This document shows, piece by piece, positions 36,156 to 42,430 of a stretch of 64,000 nt of DNA. Made by a program: the position numbers and the translations under genes. Numbering within the stretch: position 1 is the stretch's first letter; every line of letters begins with the position of its first letter. The DNA comes from Jiulongibacter sp966250325 (GTDB lineage Bacteria; Bacteroidota; Bacteroidia; Cytophagales; Spirosomataceae). The stretch spans positions 11,622-75,621 of the forward strand of contig CBINGY010000018.1 of the NCBI GenBank assembly GCA_966250325.1, in the 5' to 3' direction. The notes under the pieces are model-generated. The model saw only the letters and a list, made by a program, of their open reading frames with translations. It did not search any database and was not told the DNA's origin.

Positions 36156-37049
36156 TTAATCTCTTGTGTTAAAGTCATTATGTCGAAATTTATGTCTAAG
36201 ATATTCAAGTCGTTCCTGAAGCATTATTAGATTTTCTTTGAATCTAATTCTTTCAATATCATCAAGTTTTTCATTTGAATTTAAGATAGATATAATCCTA
36301 TTAATTTCACTTTCTAATTTTTCACGTTCATGGTACATCATTTTTCTAATTTCAATCTCTTCTTTTTTTCTACGTAGTCTTATTCTATAAAACGAAAGAA
36401 AAGCAGATGCTAAAACGCCATAAACAGCAATAACCATTATTAATAGAGATGGTTTATCAAAAAGGAATTCAAAATCATTTTTATCTTTCTTTGTCTTTAA
36501 GTTCTCTGCTTCTTTTAATGATGTTTCATATTTATCAACAAGTACTAATAAAAGTTTAGCCGCTTCTTGACTATTTGCCTTATTAATTTCTGAACGAATA
36601 GATTTCATTAAATCAGCTTCCTTATATTTTGAAAAGTCAAAGGTCGAGTCGGCTAAAAATCCTTTATGTATTTCATTAATTGCTTTCTCATATTCTTCCT
36701 TTTTGCCTATGTCTAAATGTCGACTGTTAAGTATATTATATTCAGCCTGAGATATTATATCGGAAACACTTAGAGGAATTTTAACATTTTCTTCTTTGAT
36801 TCTAATATCAATGATTCTTTGAATGCTATATAAATCAACCTTCTTTTGATTAACAATATGTTCCTCAACAATAGAAACAATATTATCTTTTACTTTAATA
36901 TATCTTTCATTTTCAGCTTGGACAGCCTGTTTATTTCCTTCGTATATGGTGTAATAAGTTGTTCCTAAAGTCAGTATTGCACCAATAACTAAAGCCACAA
37001 TTGTCTGTGTCCAGCTTCCATTAGAATTGTTGTCTATTTTATCTGTCAT
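36156..37049 (-). CDS. Cassette 7: two-helix membrane protein with coiled-coil tail
   Basis: 297 residues. Membrane segment near residues 14-36 (TIVALVIGAILTLGTTYYTIY), a helical domain of about 160 residues outside the membrane, a second membrane segment near 198-218 (LLIMVIAVYGVLASAFLSFY) and a charged coiled coil to the end (RRKKEEIEIRKMM...LEYLRHKFR). No family recognised. The plan could transmit a signal across the membrane. Confidence 0.72.
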   Translation of the reverse strand: MTDKIDNNSNGSWTQTIVALVIGAILTLGTTYYTIYEGNKQAVQAENERYIKVKDNIVSIVEEHIVNQKKVDLYSIQRIIDIRIKEENVKIPLSVSDIISQAEYNILNSRHLDIGKKEEYEKAINEIHKGFLADSTFDFSKYKEADLMKSIRSEINKANSQEAAKLLLVLVDKYETSLKEAENLKTKKDKNDFEFLFDKPSLLIMVIAVYGVLASAFLSFYRIRLRRKKEEIEIRKMMYHEREKLESEINRIISILNSNEKLDDIERIRFKENLIMLQERLEYLRHKFRHNDFNTRD

Positions 37050-37065
37050 GATTTCTTATAATTAC

Positions 37066-37197
37066 CGCTAACGTTTTTCGGCTTGGCGATGTGGCGGATT
37101 TTTAGCACAAAAGTTCAATAGAATTACTGTTGTTGAACCTTGCACAAATGTTTCATAGAAGCACTTCTGCCGCCATATTGCCAAACCGATGTTATAG
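37066..37197. repeat. attC-like element 8 (132 bp)
   Basis: Ends CGCTAAC (37066-37072) and GTTATAG (37191-37197). Left arm GTTTTTCGGCTTGGC faces right arm GCCAAACCGAT, then GATGTGGCGG faces CCGCCATATT. Confidence 0.78.
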
Positions 37198-37228
37198 CCA
37201 GGCCACCTTTGTCCATATGTTTTTGTCG

Positions 37229-37759
37229 TCACGATTGCCATAAATTCCACGGTTCATAAACTTGTGTCCAAAGAACATAAAGTCCACCGTTAATTGCTCC
37301 TGTCAAAATTAATTTTATTGTCAAGTTGCGTTTTTCTGTCTTTGAGTAATTGATTTTCCAAATTACAAGTGTCGCCATAAACGAAGCTAAAATAGGAAAC
37401 ATTAATCCTTGTTTGTCTCTAACTTCACCGTAATAAAATGTCGAGCCATAATAAAGTTCATACCATTGTAGAAAGCCAATTGTCAATGCGGAAAAAAGGT
37501 AAACAGTCAATATTTTCTTGTCCTGTCTGAAATTGTCAAATGCTAAAATTAGAAAGCAAGCTATAAAGAGAATTCTCAATATAAGAGAAGCAATGGAAAT
37601 CTTAATTATTCCCGGATTATTGTCAAACGTCTTAAATGGATTGTCGAGTGTCGGATTATGATTGGTCAAGTCATAGAAATACATAAAAAGTCCAACAATA
37701 CTTAACATTGTCAGTGTCGCAAGTGCAGTCTCAAAAATATTTGATTTAAATTTTGTCAC
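37229..37759 (-). CDS. Cassette 8: multi-pass membrane protein
   Basis: 176 residues with about five predicted membrane segments (ALATLTMLSIVGLFMYFY, IIKISIASLILRILFIACFLILAF, ILTVYLFSALTIGFLQWY, FPILASFMATLVIW, LILTGAINGGLYVLW). Short polar loops. No family recognised. It is the gene nearest the right end of the array, where transcription would enter. Confidence 0.72.
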   Translation of the reverse strand: MTKFKSNIFETALATLTMLSIVGLFMYFYDLTNHNPTLDNPFKTFDNNPGIIKISIASLILRILFIACFLILAFDNFRQDKKILTVYLFSALTIGFLQWYELYYGSTFYYGEVRDKQGLMFPILASFMATLVIWKINYSKTEKRNLTIKLILTGAINGGLYVLWTQVYEPWNLWQS

Positions 37760-37783
37760 TCGGTTGTCGTCTTTTTGGCTTGG

Positions 37784-37838
37784 CTATAACATCAGTATAG
37801 ATATGATTCAGCCAAGAATAGCATCTATATCGTTATTG
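37784..37838. repeat. attC-like element 9, short form (55 bp)
   Basis: Ends CTATAAC (37784-37790) and GTTATTG (37832-37838) with inner arms TATAGATATGAT and GCATCTATATC. At 55 bp it is near the minimum size of attC sites and has no long central region. It marks the right end of the array, so it may be a primary insertion site or a deleted element. Confidence 0.6.
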
Positions 37839-38170
37839 TCTGCAAATCCATTATATTATGTAAATAACTTATTATAAGCAATAAAAACGTTTTTAAACGC
37901 TTACTGTCGGATATATGCGAAACTACTTTTGTGCCGGGCTTCGGGAGTTTTAGCAATGGATGTTTGAGGTTCATGCGGGTTAAATCAGCCTGTGGCCGGG
38001 TTCGTTTCAGATCAGCCTGCTTTCAAAACTATCAAAATTCTCCCAAATCCTCACAGGCTTTTTTATGTCTCCTCTCTAAAACCTAAACCCTTTAACCCTC
38101 TCTATCGCGAGGGCACGCCCTTCCCCTTTAACTTTTAACCTTTAGCCTTTAACCTAATCCCATGAATCCC
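37839..38170. other. Noncoding gap between the array and the aminotransferase gene
   Basis: About 330 bp without a credible gene. It holds an AT-rich piece with ATAAAAACGTTTTTAAACGC (partly palindromic), two copies of ATCAGCCTG, a short CCCTC/GAGGG hairpin near 38095-38112 and several CTTTAACC-like heptamers just before the aminotransferase promoter. An array promoter on the minus strand would have to lie here; no clear TAnnTTTG was seen. Confidence 0.5.
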
Positions 38171-38178
38171 TACTTTTG
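38171..38178 (+). promoter_or_regulatory. -7 promoter element of the serC-like gene
   Basis: TACTTTTG fits TAnnTTTG and lies 17 bp before the ATG at 38195. It excludes the upstream in-frame ATG at 38162 as the start. Confidence 0.65.
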
Positions 38179-38194
38179 CAGCAAATTTTACAAC

Positions 38195-39277
38195 ATGGCC
38201 CGTAAACAGACGTATTTCACAGCCGGCCCGGCTGAACTTTACCCACGCTTTGAAGAGTTTTTGCAGGAGGCTGTAGATCAGCAGCTGGGCTCTATTTCTC
38301 ACCGCAGCGGGCAGTTTAAAAAGATCTGTCAGCATACCGATGAGCAGCTTCGTACCCTGCTGCAGATTCCGGCTGAGCATGCCATCATGTACACCGGCAC
38401 GGCCTCAGAAATCTGGGAACGTATTCTGCTCAATTGCTCTGAACTGGAGACCTTTCACCTGGTGAATGGCTCCTTCTCCAAAAAATTCTGGCAATATGCC
38501 GAAGACCTGGGCAGACACGCCCACATCTTCAAAAAAGAAGCAGGCCAGGGCTTCAGCTACGGGGAGATCGAGGTACCTGAATACGCCGAGGTGATCTGCA
38601 CTACCCAAAACGAGACCAGTTCCGGCGTACAGATGCGTGAGGCCGATATTCACAAACTGAAACGTAGCCATTCGGGTAAACTCATTGCCGTGGATATGGT
38701 TTCCTCTGCCCCCATCCCTGAACTCGATTTCAGCGTGGTAGATACCGCGTTTTTCTCGGTGCAGAAGTCGTTTGGTATGCCTGCCGGACTTGGAGTATGG
38801 ATCGCCAATGAGGCCTGTCTGGCCAGTGCCAATGACATCGCTGAGCGGCAGTCGATCGGGGCCCACCACCGCCTGCCCGAGATGTGGCAGCAGAGTCGGG
38901 AGTATCAGACGCCCTCTACCCCCAATGTGCTGGGCATTTACATTCTGGGTCGCATCGCCGAGGATATGAACCGCACCGGCATAGAACAGATTCGTAAAAC
39001 AACCGACGCCAAGGCCCGCAGACTTTACAGCTATTTTGAGAAGAAAGAAGGATTCTCCATCGGCGTGGAAAACCCCGAGCATCGATCCAGAACCGTGGCG
39101 GTGATTAACACGGCTAAGCCTTCATCAGAGATCATCGAGGCCCTGAAGGCGAAAAACCTGGTTATCGGCAGCGGATACGGGGCAAACAAGGCCTCGCAGA
39201 TACGAATCTCGAATTTCATTGCCAACAGTGAAGAGCAAATTGAAACGCTTTTGGCCGCATTTGAGGAGTTATTCTGA
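38195..39277 (+). CDS. serC: Phosphoserine aminotransferase-like class V aminotransferase
   Basis: PLP enzyme of 360 residues. YFTAGPAELYP at the N-terminus is the SerC start, ISHRSGQFKKI is the substrate segment, and the PLP lysine lies in FFSVQKSFGMPAGLGVW. TQNETSSGVQ and STPNVLGIYILGRI are further SerC blocks. It would make phosphoserine from 3-phosphohydroxypyruvate in serine synthesis, feeding GlyA. No serA is adjacent, so a related substrate cannot be ruled out. ATG at 38195 is set by the promoter just upstream. Confidence 0.87.
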   Translation: MARKQTYFTAGPAELYPRFEEFLQEAVDQQLGSISHRSGQFKKICQHTDEQLRTLLQIPAEHAIMYTGTASEIWERILLNCSELETFHLVNGSFSKKFWQYAEDLGRHAHIFKKEAGQGFSYGEIEVPEYAEVICTTQNETSSGVQMREADIHKLKRSHSGKLIAVDMVSSAPIPELDFSVVDTAFFSVQKSFGMPAGLGVWIANEACLASANDIAERQSIGAHHRLPEMWQQSREYQTPSTPNVLGIYILGRIAEDMNRTGIEQIRKTTDAKARRLYSYFEKKEGFSIGVENPEHRSRTVAVINTAKPSSEIIEALKAKNLVIGSGYGANKASQIRISNFIANSEEQIETLLAAFEELF

Positions 39278-39339
39278 GATTTGGGAACAAGACCTTAACA
39301 AATTACGGTTCTGTTATTTCATTTCAGGAAAATAAAATT

Positions 39340-39347
39340 TATCTTTG
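39340..39347 (+). promoter_or_regulatory. -7 promoter element of the L31 gene
   Basis: TATCTTTG, a perfect TAnnTTTG, lies 41 bp before the rpmE2 start. Upstream TTTC-rich sequence may act as the -33 region. Confidence 0.7.
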
Positions 39348-39388
39348 CAGCCCGAATTGGAGAATAAAGGATTTATACGATAAAGACA

Positions 39389-39634
39389 ATGAAAAAAGAC
39401 ATTCATCCGAATTATAGAGAAGTAGTATTCTGGGATTTATCTACAGATTACAAATTCATTACCCGTTCTTGTGTAGAAACAAAAGAAACCATCACCTGGG
39501 AAGATGGCAAAGAGTACCCGGTTTGTAAAGTCGAGGTAAGCTCTGAGTCACATCCTTTCTATACCGGTAAAAACATTCTGGTAGATACTGCAGGACGTGT
39601 AGATAAGTTTAAGAAGCGTTACGGCATGAAATAA
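39389..39634 (+). CDS. rpmE2: Ribosomal protein L31, type B
   Basis: 81 residues, large-subunit ribosomal protein. MKKDIHPNYREVVFWDLS, TRSCVETKETI and SHPFYTGKNILVDTAGRVDKFKKRY are the L31 landmarks. It lacks the CxxC zinc pairs of the type A protein, so it is the zinc-free form, which in many bacteria is the only L31. Own promoter and terminator. Confidence 0.96.
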   Translation: MKKDIHPNYREVVFWDLSTDYKFITRSCVETKETITWEDGKEYPVCKVEVSSESHPFYTGKNILVDTAGRVDKFKKRYGMK

Positions 39635-39660
39635 GCCTTTGCTTCATAAAAGCATCCAGG

Positions 39661-39690
39661 AAGCCTTCGCAGATTGTGAAGGCTTTTTTG
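39661..39690 (+). terminator. Rho-independent terminator of rpmE2
   Basis: Stem AAGCCTTC (39661-39668) with GAAGGCTT (39678-39685) followed by a T-run, 26 bp after the stop codon. Confidence 0.88.
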
Positions 39691-40051
39691 TTGCCCGATT
39701 CCTTCTTCCTTTGCCCCAACAAACCGCCGAATCTGTTTGTAAATTCCCCGATTTGGGTGGTACATTTCGAACTCGGACTTATTTTGTAAATTGCTGCGAG
39801 AAAGATTTAGAGGAATGTCAATAGATAGAAGGATAGTGAGTTTTTAGTTTGTTATGGGATCATAAATTCTAATCCATGAAAAATAGAAAAGTTTATATTC
39901 GGCAAATTGATCGTATAGGATTGAGTTCAGCAAAATGAACCACCCCATGAAGAAGGATGTTTTTAGCAGACTGTTCGAAGCAAGTAGATGGCCTAACTTA
40001 GAAACGACAAAAGAAAACTGGTACTGGAATTAACCATTTAAAATTTTCATT
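39691..40051 (+). other. Gap between L31 and the toxin-antitoxin pair
   Basis: No well-supported gene. A 32-codon reading frame at 39935-40033 (starting MNHPMKKDVFSRLFEASRW) is possible but without a clear ribosome site or family; it could be a gene fragment. The rest is AT-rich without recognised signals. Confidence 0.3.
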
Positions 40052-40258
40052 ATGAAAGTGTTATTAGAAATTCAGGATAATAAAGCCTTACACTTGCTGG
40101 AGGTATTAAGAGGCCTGCCCTATGTCAAGACAAAAACGATTTCAGACGAAAAAGCACTACTGATAGAAGAAATAAAAGAGGCTGTTGATAATCTAGCCTT
40201 GGTTCGTAAAGGAAAATTAAAGGCTCGTCCTGCAAAAGACCTGCTGAATGAGTTATAA
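40052..40258 (+). CDS. Antitoxin of a RelE/ParE-type toxin-antitoxin pair
   Basis: 68-residue protein with the form of Bacteroidota antitoxins that precede RelE-family toxins: MKVLLEIQDNKALHLLEVLRGLPYVKTKTISDEKALLIEEIKEAV..., ending in a lysine-rich helix with RPAKDLLNEL. The N-terminal beta strand would be the DNA-binding or dimer part and the C-terminal helix the toxin-binding part. It overlaps the toxin gene by 11 bp, as is usual for such pairs. Confidence 0.78.
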   Translation: MKVLLEIQDNKALHLLEVLRGLPYVKTKTISDEKALLIEEIKEAVDNLALVRKGKLKARPAKDLLNEL

Positions 40259-40564
40259 TATACTTACGATACCACCCTTCGACAAGCAAATCAAGCGGTT
40301 AGCTAAAAAATACCCTTCCATCAAAGAGGAGTTTGCTAAACTACTCGTAAGCCTCGAACAAAAACCCGAACAAGGAACAAGTCTTGGAAATACTGCTATA
40401 AAATTCGAATATCTGTGGCATCGAAGGGTAAAGGAAAGTCTGGCGGAGCAAGGGTTATTACCAATTTTGTAATTGCTGAGGAAACCATTTTTCTGATCTC
40501 AATTTATGATAAGTCTGAAAAAGACACTATCACTGACAGAGAACTCCGCGATCTTCTGCGATAG
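40248..40564 (+). pseudogene. RelE/ParE-family toxin, frameshifted
   Basis: The first part reads MSYNILTIPPFDKQIKRLAKKYPS... as a RelE-like toxin up to SLGN (codons to about 40387). The frame then leads to an unrelated tail and an early stop at 40472. In the next frame the toxin continues as CYKIRISVASKGKGKSGGARVITNFVIAEETIFLISIYDKSEKDTI... to a stop at 40562-40564, the normal C-terminal half. One base appears to be missing around 40388-40392. Either the toxin is inactivated or this is a sequencing error. The antitoxin is intact. Confidence 0.85.
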
Positions 40565-40593
40565 GTATCTGAGTGAGGATTGACCCGAAAACC

Positions 40594-41466
40594 TTATTTT
40601 TTTCTTGTCCAAATCACATTCAGCACCAGCGATAACAAAATCAACACAGCTCCCGCATAAAACTGCACACTCATCTTCTCTGCCTCCCCAAAAACCGCCC
40701 AGGCCATGAGAATTCCGTAAATGGGCTCCATATTGATGCTCAGATTCACCGTAAATGCCGAAAATTTCCTGAGCAAATCCACAATTCGTAAATAAGGAAG
40801 TACGGTACACAGCAAGGCAAGAATCAGCAGATATACCAGATCGCTCCAGCCCGGCTTCACCTGAACCCACTGAATCTCTCCCAGACTTACCAGAACCGGC
40901 AGCACGAGTACCGTGACCAGCAAAGCCCCGGACAGCTGCCCGAAATTGATCACAAGTGAGCTGTGTCGCTTTACCAGATGGCTGTTTGCCACCGAATACA
41001 CCGAAGTAAGCAAAGCTCCCGCCAGGCCCACCAGAATAGCCGGCAGATGTGCCTGCTCAAACCGGAAAATTATGGCCATGCCCACCACCACAAGTAAACC
41101 CAGAAATAGCTCCCGGTAACTAATGGCTTTTTTATTTGTAAGTGGTTCCAGTATACTCGTAAAAAAAGAAGTGGTACTGAAGGTAACCAGACTCAACGCA
41201 ATGGTTGACATTCGGGCCGAACCAAAAAAGCAGAACCAGTGAACACCCAGAACCAGTCCCACCAGTAAGATGGGCCAGAATTCACGCAACGACGGGAGTC
41301 GCACTTTGCGGTAAATCAGCACGAAGGCAAAAAACGCGGTGGCGATAAGTGTTCGATAGAAAATGAGGGATACAGTAGGCAGTGTGATGAGTTTACCCAA
41401 AATGGCTGTAAGCCCCAGTAAAACCACCATGGCATGCAGCCAGGCGTAATCCTTCCATGTATTCAT
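40594..41466 (-). CDS. EamA/DMT-family transporter
   Basis: 290 residues with ten predicted membrane helices in two EamA repeats; LLVGLVLGVHWFCFFGSARMSTIALSLVTFSTTSFF is the end of the first repeat and IVDLLRKFSAFTVNLSINMEPIYGILMAWAVFGEAE that of the second. A family of metabolite exporters, including for amino acids. A TATATTTG -7 element lies at 41490-41497 in the 33-bp gap behind the GNAT gene, so it can be transcribed alone or with GNAT. If the upstream leader really senses arginine, an amino-acid exporter role would fit. Confidence 0.9.
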   Translation of the reverse strand: MNTWKDYAWLHAMVVLLGLTAILGKLITLPTVSLIFYRTLIATAFFAFVLIYRKVRLPSLREFWPILLVGLVLGVHWFCFFGSARMSTIALSLVTFSTTSFFTSILEPLTNKKAISYRELFLGLLVVVGMAIIFRFEQAHLPAILVGLAGALLTSVYSVANSHLVKRHSSLVINFGQLSGALLVTVLVLPVLVSLGEIQWVQVKPGWSDLVYLLILALLCTVLPYLRIVDLLRKFSAFTVNLSINMEPIYGILMAWAVFGEAEKMSVQFYAGAVLILLSLVLNVIWTRKK

Positions 41467-41489
41467 TTGGGCCGTGGCTCAGTTCAGTT

Positions 41490-41497
41490 CAAATATA
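41490..41497 (-). promoter_or_regulatory. -7 promoter element of the EamA gene
   Basis: TATATTTG on the minus strand matches TAnnTTTG and lies 24 bp before the EamA ATG, in the short gap after the acetyltransferase gene. Confidence 0.5.
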
Positions 41498-41499
41498 GG

Positions 41500-42177
41500 C
41501 TATGCCGGCTGCTTTTTATCATCCAGTTTGAGCAGAATACGCTCTTTCATTTTCAGCCACTTTTCATAAAGCGACGATTCCTTCACAAATTCCCACTTTT
41601 CCTTCTTTTCGTTTTTAGGTTCTTTGGGATCGTACTTCATGCCCGTGCAAAGGCAGTGGGCCCTGTTGGTGCGGGTGAGGATATCAAAATTGACACAACT
41701 GCTACAGCCTTTCCAGAACTCATCATCTTGCGGAAGCTCAGAAAAAGGAACCGGTTCGTAACCAAGTTCCGAGTTAATCTTCATCACTGCCATGCTGGTG
41801 GTGAGCCCGATAATGCTGGCTTCGGGATATTTCTTGCGGCTCAGACGAAACGCCTTGGCTTTGATAGCGGTAGCTACGCCACTTTTGCGATAATCGGGAT
41901 GAACGATCAACCCCGAATTGGCCACAAATTTACCGTGACTCCAGGTTTCTATGTAGCAAAATCCCACCCAGTCACCGGTTTTGGTAAGAGCAATCACAGC
42001 CTTCCCTTCTTCCATTTTCCGGGTGATGTATTCAGGACTTCTGCGGGCAATACCCGTTCCGCGGGCTTTGGCACTGGAGGCCATTTCTTCCACAATTTGA
42101 TCTGCGTATGAAGCATGCTCAGGGGAAGCTACCAGTATAATAAATTCTTTGTAGAACGTTTTTTCTAAAATGCTCAT
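41500..42177 (-). CDS. GNAT-family N-acetyltransferase with C-terminal cysteine cluster
   Basis: 225 residues. The acetyl-CoA site is GLIVHPDYRKSGVATAIKAKAF, after strands with GDWVGFCYIETW. The C-terminal part holds GCSSCVNFD and RAHCLCTGMKYDP, four to five cysteines that could bind a metal. The type resembles acetyltransferases encoded beside arginine biosynthesis genes in some Bacteroidota (ArgA-like), but no arg gene is adjacent here. It is preceded by a 190-nt leader with an arginine-rich peptide, which supports a link to arginine (inference). Confidence 0.82.
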   Translation of the reverse strand: MSILEKTFYKEFIILVASPEHASYADQIVEEMASSAKARGTGIARRSPEYITRKMEEGKAVIALTKTGDWVGFCYIETWSHGKFVANSGLIVHPDYRKSGVATAIKAKAFRLSRKKYPEASIIGLTTSMAVMKINSELGYEPVPFSELPQDDEFWKGCSSCVNFDILTRTNRAHCLCTGMKYDPKEPKNEKKEKWEFVKESSLYEKWLKMKERILLKLDDKKQPA

Positions 42178-42258
42178 CGTCGTTTGTGAGGGGCTGATCC
42201 TCTCGTCGGGAGACGCTGTATCCTTAAAATGTTATGATGAAAAATTGACAGATTTCCT

Positions 42259-42354
42259 GAATGAGTAATGCCAATTTAAGGCAAATACTCTTAGTGGGTC
42301 CTTTCGGACCTCATTCGTCGGGTAGGCGATATGGGAAGTGAGATGTTACTCATT
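42259..42354 (-). promoter_or_regulatory. Putative attenuator: competing RNA stems around the leader peptide
   Basis: On the minus-strand transcript AATGAGTAA at the leader start (42346-42354) can pair with TTACTCATT (42260-42268), a perfect 9-bp stem. The same downstream segment can instead pair through GAATGAG (42310-42316) with CTCATTC (42259-42265). Between them lies a 5-bp hairpin GGTCC-GAAA-GGACC (42297-42310) at the end of the leader ORF and a TGCC/GGCA hairpin. Mutually exclusive stems around a short translated ORF are the signature of ribosome-controlled attenuation. No T-run terminator was seen, so control may act on translation. Confidence 0.5.
42291..42353 (-). CDS. Arginine-rich leader peptide upstream of the acetyltransferase
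   Basis: A 20-codon frame on the minus strand, starting about 10 bases after the predicted transcription start. Its second half reads SPTRRMRSERTH, with four arginines in the last 9 residues, then stops 113 bp before the GNAT start. Arginine-rich leaders in other bacteria sense charged arginine tRNA. No homologue recognised. Confidence 0.5.
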   Translation of the reverse strand: MSNISLPISPTRRMRSERTH

Positions 42355-42369
42355 GCATCAAAAACGCTG

Positions 42370-42377
42370 CAAAGATA
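42370..42377 (-). promoter_or_regulatory. -7 promoter element of the GNAT leader transcript
   Basis: TATCTTTG on the minus strand, a perfect TAnnTTTG match, 17 bp ahead of the leader-peptide ATG and about 190 bp ahead of the GNAT gene. Confidence 0.68.
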
Positions 42378-42430
42378 GATTCTATTCCATTCCCTGCATA
42401 AAATTGATGTGAAATATTTGTTAACAGAGT

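Larger units (their letters stand above)
28998..37838 (-). mobile_element. Integron-like gene-cassette array (eight cassettes, nine attC-like sites, no integrase in window)
   Basis: This AT-rich block contains ten genes, all on the minus strand, in eight units. Units are separated by nine imperfect palindromes that open with an (N)4AAC core and close with GTT(N)4. Start codons lie 9-63 bp from one element and stops lie within or up to 31 bp from the next. For every unit, the GTT core plus adjoining bases at one end is the inverse of the AAC core plus adjoining bases at its other end, over about 10-17 bp. The palindromes do not show such extended pairing with themselves. This is the expected scar of recombination at the GTT boundary as in integron cassettes. 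No tyrosine recombinase is encoded here, so this is a cassette cluster lacking an integrase, or the integrase lies outside. Confidence 0.8.

Noticed and set aside
28998..37838. CRISPR array
   Set aside because: The repeated elements are 55-145 bp, imperfect, differ from each other and are separated by whole genes of 0.4-2 kb, not by short spacers.
28998..37838. Transposon or prophage
   Set aside because: No transposase, integrase, portal, capsid or tail protein is encoded, and there is no pair of terminal repeats around the block.
40499..40870. Minus-strand frame of 123 codons near the toxin remnant
   Set aside because: It overlaps the EamA gene in another frame and the end of the broken toxin; no domain.
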